A stretch of 64,000 nucleotides of DNA, taken from Armatimonadota bacterium. Its GTDB lineage: Bacteria > Sysuimicrobiota > Sysuimicrobiia > Sysuimicrobiales > Humicultoraceae. The DNA is taken from NCBI GenBank assembly GCA_016869025.1, contig VGFA01000004.1, forward strand, positions 62,001-126,000. The letters run 5' to 3'. The translations under genes were made by a program, and so were the position numbers. Position 1 is the first letter of the stretch; every line of letters begins with the position of its first letter. This document shows positions 24,606 through 32,595 of this stretch, piece by piece. Under the pieces are notes generated by a model. It searched no databases, was not told where the DNA came from, and was given only the letters and a program-made list of their open reading frames with translations.

Positions 24606-25586
24606 ATGGACACCTTGCGGACCGACGCAGCAGGCGGATCGGAGACAGGGCTCTCGTTCCACGGCCACGGCGGAACCCTCTTCGGGATTCACGTTATCAA
24701 CCTGCTCCTTAGCGTCCTCACCCTGGGGGTCTACTACTTCTGGGGCAAGGTCAGGGTGCAGCGCTTCCTTCACAGCCAGATGGAGTTCGATGGAGACCGG
24801 TTCGCCTACCACGGCACCGGCGTCGAACTGCTGATCGGGTTCCTCAAGACGCTCGGGCTGGTCGTGCTGGGCGTCATCGGCCTGGCCCTGCTCCAGCTCT
24901 CCGGTGCTCGGCCCGAGACCGTGGCTGCTGCCACGCTACTGATCTATCCTGTGCTGCTCGTGGTGGTCCCTGTGGCCATCGCCGGGTCGCGCCGGTACCG
25001 GCTGAGCCGCGCCTCGTGGCGGGGCATCCGGTTCTCGTTCCGAGGGCAGACAGCAGCGTTCGTCCGGCTGTTCGTCTCCGGGGCGCTGCTGAGCGTGGTT
25101 ACCTTCGGCGTGTACTACCCCTTCTTCTACAACAACATGTGGCGGTTCCTGATGAACAACACCTACTACGGGACTGCACGGTTCGAGTACGACGGGACCG
25201 GCGCGGACCTGTTCGGCCGGTTCCTCCTGGCAATGGTACTGACGCCGCTGACCCTTGGGATCTACTGGTTCTGGTTTGCCGCGCATCGGCAGCGGTACAT
25301 GTGGGCACACACATCGTTTGCGGCCTCGCGGTTCCGCTGCACCGTGACAGGGGGCCGGCTGTTCCGGCTCAACCTAGGCAACGGGCTTCTCCTGGTCATC
25401 ACCCTGGGACTGGCGCTCCCATGGGTACAGGCACGCAACATCCGGTTCCTTTGCGGTACTCTTGCCGTCGAGGGTCTGCCGGTGATGGACGCCATCCGGC
25501 AGGAAGCCCAGGCGGCTTCGCCGACGGGTGAAGCGATAGCCGATTTCCTGGGCCTGGACTTCCCCGGCCTGGCCCCGGGCTGGTAG
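24606..25586 (+). CDS. DUF898 (YjgN-like) membrane protein
   Basis: A 326-residue polytopic protein of the DUF898/YjgN family. Three similar modules repeat. Each has an aromatic-rich amphipathic element and a membrane hairpin: LSFHGHGGTLFGIHVINLLLSVLTLGVYYFWGKVRVQRF, then FSFRGQTAAFVRLFVSGALLSVVTFGVYYPFFYNNMWRF, then YDGTGADLFGRFLLAMVLTPLTLGIYWFWFAAHRQRY. The family function is unknown. The ATG at 24606 is close to the start of homology; in-frame ATG codons further upstream are possible and no ribosome binding site decides between them. The M48 gene follows after 19 bases, an arrangement common for DUF898 genes, so the two probably act together. Confidence 0.85.
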   Translation: MDTLRTDAAGGSETGLSFHGHGGTLFGIHVINLLLSVLTLGVYYFWGKVRVQRFLHSQMEFDGDRFAYHGTGVELLIGFLKTLGLVVLGVIGLALLQLSGARPETVAAATLLIYPVLLVVVPVAIAGSRRYRLSRASWRGIRFSFRGQTAAFVRLFVSGALLSVVTFGVYYPFFYNNMWRFLMNNTYYGTARFEYDGTGADLFGRFLLAMVLTPLTLGIYWFWFAAHRQRYMWAHTSFAASRFRCTVTGGRLFRLNLGNGLLLVITLGLALPWVQARNIRFLCGTLAVEGLPVMDAIRQEAQAASPTGEAIADFLGLDFPGLAPGW

Positions 25587-25605
25587 CCCTTTCTCATCAA
25601 CGCCG

Positions 25606-26721
25606 ATGTGGGCGCGCCGGAGCACGACATGGTCGGGCTCCTACTTCGACGGCAGGACCGCTAATCGCATTCCGGTCACCATCACGGTGATGGCCACGGG
25701 CCTGCGCCTTGCCACCGTGGAAGGCACGTTCCTCTGGTGGCCGTACGAGCAACTCCATCTGGCGCAGGGCGCGCTGCCCGGGGAGCAGATCAGGATCGAA
25801 CGGGGGCTGGAGCCCTCTGAGACGCTCGTGGTATCCGATGAAGCGTTCCTGTCTGCGATCAGGGAGGCAGCGCCGACCGCAGGCAGGCACCTGATCCCCA
25901 TGTTCAGGCGGCGGCACTGGGCCGGCGTTGTCCTGCTGGCAGGAGCCGGGGCCGTCATCGCCGGACTCGCGATCTACTTGTGGGCCATCCCGGCGCTGGC
26001 CGAAGTGGCCGCAGCGCAGATGCCGCGGGCGTGGGAGGAGCGGCTGGGTCAGGCCGCGCTGGAGTCCCTGGCACCCACCACACTCCGGTGCGCCGATCCA
26101 CAGCGCGATGCTGCCCTGAGCGAGATCGTGGCCAGGCTGGCCGCTGCGGGTCCTGGGAGCGCCTACACCTTCCGGATCACGGTGGTGGATCATCCCGCGG
26201 TCAACGCATTCGCGGCGCCCGGCGGACACCTGGTCGTCTACCTGGGCATGCTGAGGGCGACGCAGACCCCGGCAGAGATGGCAGGGGTGCTGGCCCACGA
26301 GATGCAGCACATCCTGCACCGCCACGGCACGAAGGCCCTGTTCCGGGAGGTCTCTATGAGGGCGCTGCTCAGCCTGGCGGTGGGCGACGCCGGTGGGCTG
26401 GGCCAGGCCCTGGAAGCAGCCGGGACGCTCGGCCAACTGCGCTACCGACGCCAGGACGAGGAAGCCGCCGACCGCGACGGCATGAGCCTGATCCAGGCGG
26501 CGCGCATCGATCCCAATGGGATGATCGGTTTTCTGCGCCGGCTCAGCCAGGAAGGACCAGGCGCGCCACATGGCCTGGCCTACCTGTCAACGCACCCGTT
26601 GACCGCCGAGCGAATCAGGCAGTTGGAGCGCATGGCCGCACGGGCCAGCCACGCTCCGGTGGCCCTGCTGCCGGAGTACCCCTGGCGGGAGATCGGGAGG
26701 AGCTGCGCCGCCGCGCCGTAG
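25606..26721 (+). CDS. M48-family metalloprotease
   Basis: A 371-residue zinc protease. Residues 8-95 form an N-terminal beta domain (WSGSYFDGRTANRIPVTITV; FLWWPYEQLHLAQG) typical of M48 proteins linked to DUF898. One membrane helix follows (about 105-130). The catalytic domain carries H231-E232-M-Q-H235 in GVLAHEMQHILHRHG, with the third ligand probably E285 in RRQDEEAADRDGM. THPLTAERI near the C-terminus is also typical. The active domain should face the extracytoplasmic side if the helix is a signal anchor. It follows the DUF898 gene by 19 bases. Confidence 0.9.
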   Translation: MWARRSTTWSGSYFDGRTANRIPVTITVMATGLRLATVEGTFLWWPYEQLHLAQGALPGEQIRIERGLEPSETLVVSDEAFLSAIREAAPTAGRHLIPMFRRRHWAGVVLLAGAGAVIAGLAIYLWAIPALAEVAAAQMPRAWEERLGQAALESLAPTTLRCADPQRDAALSEIVARLAAAGPGSAYTFRITVVDHPAVNAFAAPGGHLVVYLGMLRATQTPAEMAGVLAHEMQHILHRHGTKALFREVSMRALLSLAVGDAGGLGQALEAAGTLGQLRYRRQDEEAADRDGMSLIQAARIDPNGMIGFLRRLSQEGPGAPHGLAYLSTHPLTAERIRQLERMAARASHAPVALLPEYPWREIGRSCAAAP

Positions 26722-26725
26722 CCGG

Positions 26726-28045
26726 CTATCCTCGCTTCGGTTGACCGGCTCCCCGCACGAAGAACCCGTACATCAGCGCAATCGCCGCAACGTAGAGGAC
26801 CGCCATCAGCCCGAACGCGGTGTTGAACCCCGCCTCGAAACCAGCCAATCCGCGCCACCACCCGCTGAAGGCCGAGCCGAGCGCCCAGCCCAGACTCCAG
26901 GCGATGGCGGACAGACTGCTGTAGGTTGCGCGCTCTCCGGGCAGGATCTGCTCCTGCGCGAAGGCCTGATAGACCGGATTGCCCATGTTCATCAGGGCGG
27001 TGCGCACGACGAACGAGACGGCAACGAGCCAGAACACGGGCACGAAGCCCAGGATCAGCAGAAACGGTATCGAGGCCGCCTGCACGATCAGCACCGATTC
27101 CATCTTGCCCATGCGGGCGGCCAGCCGCGGCTGCGCCAGCGTAGCAAGGGTGGTCCCAATCGCGCCGACCGCAAAGAAGACCCCAAGCGAACGGAAGTCC
27201 ACGCCGAACTTGCCTGAGACGTAGATGTTGAGAAACGGCATCGTCTGCCCGGCGCCGAGACTTATCAGGAACGCGGGCAGGAGCAGCCGGCCGACGGTTC
27301 CGGGATTGGACAGCATGCGCCTGCGGGGTGCCTTCCCTGTGCCGTCCGGCTGCAGCCCGACGGGCAGGGCTCCTGGCAGGCCAGGTGCACTCAGGCCGGT
27401 GTGTACGCTCGGGCCGGTGAGCGCGATCGGCAACGCCGCAAGCGCCCAAAGCGCGGCGACGACCAGCATCGTCAACCGCAGGGGGAGCAGCGTGTCGGCC
27501 GGCAGGCCGAGCCATCCTCCGAACACCGCCGGCAGGCGGCTGCCCACCAGGTTGCCCAAGAAGGCAGTGCCGGTTATCAGGGCAGCCTGGGCGCTGAACA
27601 GGGCAACGCGCTCGCGCTCGGTGCTGTTGGCCATCTGAAACGGTGCCGTGCTTATGAACCCGAACGCCGCGCCCACTCCTTGAATCACGGTGAAGGCAAG
27701 CAGTGCCGCGGGCACGCTGGTGAGCGCGAACCCGAGCGCGGCCGCGGCCGCCGACGCTGTGCCGACCAGCAGCCCCCATCTAGGACCGTGCCTGTCTATG
27801 AGCCGGCCGGCCGGAAGCCCGACCGCAACCAGAACAAGGGATGGTAGCGCGTTGGCGAGCCCGATGAACTGCTGCGAGAGCCCCATGCTCTGTAGGTAGA
27901 AGTTCAGGAACAGCCCTCCGACGGCCATGCTCAACCCGACGAAGAAGGCGGTCGCGAGCAGCAGACGTGCGTTGCGGGTGAAGCCGCGGAACTCCTGTAG
28001 AATGGCCATCGTCGTGGTTGGGGGGAGGCCGGGCATCGTCGGCAA
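26726..28045 (-). CDS. MFS transporter
   Basis: A 439-residue major-facilitator protein with about twelve membrane helices in two halves, joined by a polar loop around 205-255 (PSVHTGLSAPGLP...GTGKAPRRRM). The first half has the signature loop GLPAGRLIDRHGPRWGLLVG between helices 2 and 3. The second half has a similar loop LAQPRLAARMGKMESVLI. This places it among drug/sugar-type exporters, but no substrate can be named. It ends 5 bases from the convergent M48 gene. It is divergent from the DUF1573 operon. Confidence 0.85.
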   Translation of the reverse strand: MPTMPGLPPTTTMAILQEFRGFTRNARLLLATAFFVGLSMAVGGLFLNFYLQSMGLSQQFIGLANALPSLVLVAVGLPAGRLIDRHGPRWGLLVGTASAAAAALGFALTSVPAALLAFTVIQGVGAAFGFISTAPFQMANSTERERVALFSAQAALITGTAFLGNLVGSRLPAVFGGWLGLPADTLLPLRLTMLVVAALWALAALPIALTGPSVHTGLSAPGLPGALPVGLQPDGTGKAPRRRMLSNPGTVGRLLLPAFLISLGAGQTMPFLNIYVSGKFGVDFRSLGVFFAVGAIGTTLATLAQPRLAARMGKMESVLIVQAASIPFLLILGFVPVFWLVAVSFVVRTALMNMGNPVYQAFAQEQILPGERATYSSLSAIAWSLGWALGSAFSGWWRGLAGFEAGFNTAFGLMAVLYVAAIALMYGFFVRGAGQPKRG

Positions 28046-28084
28046 CAGCCTCGACCTCGGATAGCGTACCGGCCTGGGTGGGGA

Positions 28085-28113
28085 GTGTCAAACGCGGCCC
28101 GCGGTGCTATGAT
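28085..28113 (+). promoter_or_regulatory. Extended -10 promoter of the DUF1573 operon
   Basis: TG-C-TATGAT (28105-28113) forms an extended -10 box. A partial -35 (GTGTCA, 28085-28090) lies 17 bases upstream of TATGAT. The first start codon is 65 bases further on. Confidence 0.5.
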
Positions 28114-28177
28114 TGCTGCAGCCAATACCCTCCCCCGGGGCGGGGGGGTTCCCAACGGGGGACAACGAGGCGACACC

Positions 28178-28780
28178 ATGAGCAAGAGCACAGGCAAGGC
28201 CCACGGATCGGCGGTCGGGCAGCGAAGCACGGGTGGGCGAAACACTGGTAGCGGGAAGAAGGCGCGCGGAGTCGGCCTCGTGATGCTGGTGGCCGCGGCG
28301 GTCCTCGTGCTGACCGGCCTCCTCCTGGCAGCGGGCTGGCAGTACCTGCCCGGCATGCCGGGGTGGCCCTGGGCGACCGGATCCGGCCGGGCTCCATTGC
28401 TGCGCGTTTCTCCGGGCACCTACGAGCTCGGCGAGGTCAGCCAGGCCAAGGGAATCGTGACCGTGGAGTTGTCGGCGGCAAACGGCGGAGAGGCAGATCT
28501 GGTAATCAACGAGATGGAGACCTCGTGCGGTTGCACCAGGGCGGCCCTGATCGTGGACGGCAAGGAAGGCCCGTGGTTTGGCATGAGGGGACACGGCGAG
28601 TGGCCGGTCGGGTGGTCGGCCCGCCTGCGTCCGGGAGAGCGGGCGGTCCTGCGCGTGCAGTACGATCCGGATGCGCACGGCATCTACCGGGGCCCGATTG
28701 ACCGGATTGTGGTCATTCACTCAAGCGACCCGCGGCAACCTCAGGTCCAGGTCCGCCTTTCCGGAACGCAGGTTCCGTAG
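28178..28780 (+). CDS. Membrane-anchored DUF1573 protein
   Basis: A 200-residue protein. A basic N-terminus (1-30) and one membrane helix (31-53) anchor it. The rest is an Ig-like DUF1573 domain: SPGTYELGEVSQAKGIVTVELSAANGG, then the hallmark ETSC117GC119T, and a C-terminal VIHSSDPRQPQVQVRLSG. DUF1573 proteins have no settled function; the SCGCT motif is conserved and could bind metal or undergo thiol chemistry. ATG at 28178 is chosen because the helix and basic segment follow naturally; a longer reading is possible. It is first in a three-gene operon with a second DUF1573 and a thioredoxin/CcdA fusion. Confidence 0.85.
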   Translation: MSKSTGKAHGSAVGQRSTGGRNTGSGKKARGVGLVMLVAAAVLVLTGLLLAAGWQYLPGMPGWPWATGSGRAPLLRVSPGTYELGEVSQAKGIVTVELSAANGGEADLVINEMETSCGCTRAALIVDGKEGPWFGMRGHGEWPVGWSARLRPGERAVLRVQYDPDAHGIYRGPIDRIVVIHSSDPRQPQVQVRLSGTQVP

Positions 28781-28792
28781 GGAGCCGCGCCG

Positions 28793-29236
28793 GTGGGGCA
28801 GTCGCGACGCGTGAGGGCCCTCGTGGTTGCGGCCGGGCTGCTCGTGGCCGGGCTTCTCGTGGTCGGCGGCGCTGCCTGGGCGGTCTGGATCTACACGGCG
28901 CGACCCGCGATTGCGCTGGACCCAATCACGCTCGACTTCGGCCACCTATCAGCACCGATGGTGAAGACAAGGACGGTTGTGGTGCGCAACATCGGGCGGG
29001 CGCCGCTGCGCATCGAGGCCATCAGTTCCTCCTGCGGGTGCACGACCGGGAAGATGGACGCCACCGTGATCTCCGCGGGCAGGGCCGCGCAGATGCGCGT
29101 GGCCTTTGACACGGTCGCGCACGGACCGCAGACAGGCCCCGCGCGCCACGCCGTCTACCTGCGCACCAACGACCCGCGCAACCCCGAGGTAGAGATCGAG
29201 GTCCGCGCAGTAGTCTTGAAGGGAGGCTCGCCATGA
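28793..29236 (+). CDS. Second membrane-anchored DUF1573 protein
   Basis: A 147-residue protein with one N-terminal membrane helix (about 9-34) and a compact DUF1573 domain: DPITLDFGHLSAPMVKTRTVVVRNIG, then ISSSC81GC83TTGKM, and YLRTNDPRNPEVEIEVRAVV. It is a diverged paralogue of the preceding gene, with the same C-G-C-T motif. The start is GTG at 28793, 12 bases after the upstream stop. It overlaps the thioredoxin/CcdA gene by 4 bases. The overlap strongly suggests co-production and perhaps thiol exchange with that protein. Confidence 0.85.
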   Translation: MGQSRRVRALVVAAGLLVAGLLVVGGAAWAVWIYTARPAIALDPITLDFGHLSAPMVKTRTVVVRNIGRAPLRIEAISSSCGCTTGKMDATVISAGRAAQMRVAFDTVAHGPQTGPARHAVYLRTNDPRNPEVEIEVRAVVLKGGSP

Positions 29237-30534
29237 GCCGCGTACTACCGGTTGTTCTGATGGTGCTACTTGCGGCCGCGTCCCTGGTACCTGCAACCGC
29301 GTTCCTGGTACCCGCGACCGCTGGAGCCGCCGCGCCCGCCGCGCCTACCACACCCGAAGCAGGCGGCGCGCCCGCTGTTTCCATCTACTTCAACGGCTCG
29401 TGCCACGATTGCGTCCCATATCTCAACCAGGAACTGGTTCCCCTGCTGCAGGGTCTGGGGGTCGGCGAGATCGTCCGCCGTGACTACATCCTGGAGCGCC
29501 GCTACAGGAAGGAGCTCGTTGAGCGCAGCGAGGCGCTGGGAATCCCCCCGCAGATGCAGGGGCACATGACCATCTTCATCGGCGACCGGATCGTGCTGCA
29601 GGGCCACGTGCCCTCGGGAATCATCCGCGACCTCTTCTCGCCTGAACTGGCTGGCAAGTTCTCCCGCATCGCTGTGCTTCAGGATAGGATGGGCGGGCAC
29701 GGCGAGCCCCCGAAGGACTACACGGCCTGGGCGCCCGGCGGGGAGATCAGGATCTATCCGCTCGACGCGCCGATCAGGACGTACGTCGCGACCCTGCCGC
29801 GGATCGAAGCGGGCACCTCTGCGGCGCCTGTTGCGCAGCCCACCCTTGGGGCGGGCCGCAGCGGCATCGGGTTCACGCTGATGGTGCTGGGCGCCGGGCT
29901 GCTCGACGGCATCAACCCCTGCGCGTTCGCGGTCCTGCTGCTGTTCGTGGCCTTTCTGTTCACGCTGCAGCGTGGCCGCGCCGATCTGCTGGCCTTCGGC
30001 TTCACGTACATTGGCGCTATCTACATCACGTATCTTGGGATCGGCATCGGGCTGCTCAAGGTCTTCCAGCTGGGAGCGCCGCACCTGATGGCGAAGCTCG
30101 GCGCCGGCCTGATGATCGTCCTCGGCCTGGTCAACATCAAGGACTTCTTCTGGTACGGGATCGGGCCCAGTCTGACCCTACCCAAGGTCGGTAGCGCCGC
30201 GCGCGATCGCTGGATGCGCCGCGCAACCCTGCCGGCGACCGCGGTGGTCGGCTTCCTGGTTGGCATCTGCGAGTTCCCGTGCACCGGCGGCATCTACGTG
30301 GGCATCCTCGGGCTGCTCTCGACCCAGACCTCCTTCTGGAACGGCTTCGCGTACCTTACCATCTACAACGTGATGTTCGTGCTGCCCCTAGTGGCGCTGC
30401 TGCTGGTCATCGGCAACCGTCGTGTCGTCGGGCAGTTCTCGCGCTGGATGGCGACCAACAAGAAGCAGCTCCGTCTGGGGCAGGGCCTGGTGATGATCGG
30501 GATAGGCGCCGCTATCCTGCTCTGGTTTGTGTAG
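29233..30534 (+). CDS. Thioredoxin-like domain fused to CcdA/DsbD-type membrane reductase
   Basis: A 433-residue protein. A signal peptide (1-33) leads to an extracytoplasmic thioredoxin-like domain (about 47-150) with the redox pair C57-H-D-C60. A CcdA-like membrane domain (about 212-433) of six helices carries cysteines in the two expected places: GINPC230AFAV in the first helix and C346EFPC350TGG in the fourth. CcdA/DsbD proteins carry electrons from cytoplasmic thioredoxin to outside thiols, for cytochrome c maturation or disulfide isomerisation. The likely local clients are the two DUF1573 proteins. No heme or cytochrome gene is nearby. Confidence 0.87.
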   Translation: MSRVLPVVLMVLLAAASLVPATAFLVPATAGAAAPAAPTTPEAGGAPAVSIYFNGSCHDCVPYLNQELVPLLQGLGVGEIVRRDYILERRYRKELVERSEALGIPPQMQGHMTIFIGDRIVLQGHVPSGIIRDLFSPELAGKFSRIAVLQDRMGGHGEPPKDYTAWAPGGEIRIYPLDAPIRTYVATLPRIEAGTSAAPVAQPTLGAGRSGIGFTLMVLGAGLLDGINPCAFAVLLLFVAFLFTLQRGRADLLAFGFTYIGAIYITYLGIGIGLLKVFQLGAPHLMAKLGAGLMIVLGLVNIKDFFWYGIGPSLTLPKVGSAARDRWMRRATLPATAVVGFLVGICEFPCTGGIYVGILGLLSTQTSFWNGFAYLTIYNVMFVLPLVALLLVIGNRRVVGQFSRWMATNKKQLRLGQGLVMIGIGAAILLWFV

Positions 30535-30741
30535 GGGAGGAAGAGTTGAACCTGCACCGACGTGTTATTGAGAGCGCAACTTCGCCGGTCGGGCGGTGTG
30601 CGCGGATCGTCGGGGGACGCGCTCCTCGTTCTTCTTGGATCAGAGGCCGACGGCGCGCCTGGATACGCCGCGGCGGCGGCCGGGCGGTCCCCCACGGGTC
30701 CGAGAGCCCTGCCGGGGGTCACTCGAGACCGGAAGGAGATC

Positions 30742-31410
30742 GTGAGTAGCGGGTCCCAGGATATGAGCGGACGCGCCACGCGGCTAACCCGCAACAGGTA
30801 CGACCGTCTCGCGCCGGTCTACGATCTGCTGGAGTGGCTACCTGAGCGTGGCGCGCTCGCAAGGTGGCGTAAACGGCTGTGGGCCGCCATGCGAACGGGT
30901 CGGACCGGCGGCGGCGTACTCGAGGTCGGGGTGGGCACCGGCAAGAACATGCCCCACTGGCCGCGCGGCACCTCGATTGTGGCCGTTGACATCAGCCCCA
31001 GGATGCTAGGGCGCGCCAGGCGCAGGGCGGAGCGGCTCGGCCTGGATGCAGAGCTCCACCTGATGGACGCGCAGGCGCTCGCGTTTCCAGACGCGGCGTT
31101 CGATGCGGCCGCGGCAACCTTAGTCTTCTGCTCGGTACCCGACCCCATCCAGGGGCTCCGCGAGCTGGCACGGGTTGTGCGGCCGGGCGGCACCGTTGTC
31201 CTGCTGGAGCACATGCGCGCCGAGCACCGCCTCCTCGGCATGGTGATGGACTGGCTCGACCCGCTCATCGTGCGGATCACCGGCGCGCACATCAACCGGC
31301 GTACGATTGAGAACGTGAGGGCCTCAGGGCTCCTGATCGAGGAGGTCACGGAACTGGCCCCGATGGGAATGGTCCAGCTGATCAAGGCGAGGGCCCCAGA
31401 CCGAAGGTAG
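30742..31410 (+). CDS. Class I SAM-dependent methyltransferase (UbiE/type 11-like)
   Basis: A 222-residue methyltransferase. NRYDRLAPVYDLLEWLPE is the typical UbiE/PLMT-like start. The SAM motif is VLEVGVGTGKNM; VDISPRMLGRARRRAERL, PDAAFDAAAATLVFCSVPDP and LARVVRPGGTVVLLEHM follow. It could methylate a quinone or phospholipid. The GTG at 30742 (in GGAAGGAGATCGTG) is chosen over the in-frame ATG at 30763 for its ribosome binding site, though spacing is tight. The last 87 bases overlap the convergent nagA gene. The 207 bases before it hold no convincing gene. Confidence 0.85.
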   Translation: MSSGSQDMSGRATRLTRNRYDRLAPVYDLLEWLPERGALARWRKRLWAAMRTGRTGGGVLEVGVGTGKNMPHWPRGTSIVAVDISPRMLGRARRRAERLGLDAELHLMDAQALAFPDAAFDAAAATLVFCSVPDPIQGLRELARVVRPGGTVVLLEHMRAEHRLLGMVMDWLDPLIVRITGAHINRRTIENVRASGLLIEEVTELAPMGMVQLIKARAPDRR

Positions 31411-32595
31411 GGCGCCTCCGGCACCGCCTGGAGTCACTACCCTTCCTCCCACGATGAGCGCGCCCACGGCCCGACCCTTGGACAGGACGGCCAGATCCGC
31501 GCGTAGCCCTGCGCGCAGATCTCCCTGCTCCAACCCCAGCAGGCGCGCCGGGGTCGTGGAGGCCATCCGCGCGGCTTGGTCCCAGGCCCCGATGGCCTCC
31601 GCCATATTCCGCACGGCCCGATCCATCCGGAGGATACTGCCCGCAAGCTTCCCGCCTGCCAGGCGCGGCGCGCCGTCTGCGACGGTGACGGTCTGATCGC
31701 CCAGCGTCATCCCAGCCTGATCCGCACCGGCCGCGGCAATCGCATCGGTGACCAGGGCCGTGCGCTCCCACCCTTTCAGCACCGCAACCTGGGCAAGGAC
31801 GGCCGGATGCACGTGCACGAGGTCGGCGACAACCGAGCAGGTCACCCTTCCGTCGGCCAACGCCGCGCCTACGACACCTGGCTCGCGGTGATGGTACGGC
31901 GGCATGGCGTTGAACAGGTGCGTGGCCAGCCGCGCCCCTGCATCGAAGGCCGCCATCGCCTCGTCGAAGGTCGCGTTCGTGTGGCCTATGGCGGCGACGA
32001 TGCCCTGGGAGTTCAGGTACCGAATGACCTCAAGCGCACCGTCCAGCTCGGGCGCCAGGGTGACGATGCGGATCAGCCCCCTGAAATCGTCCACCAGCCT
32101 GCCGATCCATTCAACAGAGGGCGGGCGAAGGTGCTCCGACCTGTGCGCGCCGGGCCGCTCCGGCGACAGGAACGGGCCCTCCAGGTGAACGCCCAGGATG
32201 CGCGGGGCACCTCGTACGCCCCCGGCGTCCATGCGCGCCGCGAAGAATGAGAGTGCCTCGCGCAGCTGCGCCTCGGGGGCAGAGATGAGCGTCGGGAGGT
32301 AGGCGACGGTGCCGGTGGCCAACAGGTAGGCATGGGCGGCCGCAAGGCCGGCCTCGCTCGGCCTCAGGAAGTCGCACCCGGCTGCGCCGTTGATCTGTAG
32401 GTCAACAAAGCCGGGGGCCACGGTGGAGTCTGGGTGGGTCAGGTCGGGGCTTGGATGGAGCCCCTCTTCCACCTGGGCGATGCTCTCGCCCTCGATCACC
32501 ACGAAGCCGGGGCTGACCGTGCCCTCAGGGAGCAGCAGGGTGTCTGCCTGGAGCACCCATCTCGTCGAAGAGGCCGTCCGGTTGTGGCTGGTCAT
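31324..32595 (-). CDS. nagA: N-acetylglucosamine-6-phosphate deacetylase
   Basis: NagA removes the acetyl group from GlcNAc-6-phosphate, giving glucosamine-6-phosphate. The 423-residue amidohydrolase has GFVDLQINGAAGCDF, the metal ligand E139 in HLEGPF, H205 in AIGHTNA, H226 in THLFNAM, and the catalytic D284 in VTDAIAAAG. The last 35 residues (VTPGGAGGALPSVWG...) are antisense to the methyltransferase and not family-like, so they may be a run-on past the normal end. The ATG overlaps the nagZ stop as ATGA. With MurQ and the kinase at 6526-7488 it completes the wall-sugar salvage route. Confidence 0.94.
   Translation of the reverse strand: MTSHNRTASSTRWVLQADTLLLPEGTVSPGFVVIEGESIAQVEEGLHPSPDLTHPDSTVAPGFVDLQINGAAGCDFLRPSEAGLAAAHAYLLATGTVAYLPTLISAPEAQLREALSFFAARMDAGGVRGAPRILGVHLEGPFLSPERPGAHRSEHLRPPSVEWIGRLVDDFRGLIRIVTLAPELDGALEVIRYLNSQGIVAAIGHTNATFDEAMAAFDAGARLATHLFNAMPPYHHREPGVVGAALADGRVTCSVVADLVHVHPAVLAQVAVLKGWERTALVTDAIAAAGADQAGMTLGDQTVTVADGAPRLAGGKLAGSILRMDRAVRNMAEAIGAWDQAARMASTTPARLLGLEQGDLRAGLRADLAVLSKGRAVGALIVGGRVVTPGGAGGALPSVWGPRLDQLDHSHRGQFRDLLDQEP

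Noticed and set aside
30546-30746. Short frame starting at TTG with a nearby ribosome binding site (GGAGGAAGAG) after the CcdA gene
   Set aside because: About 66 residues, strongly arginine/glycine-rich, no homology pattern; more like non-coding DNA read in frame.
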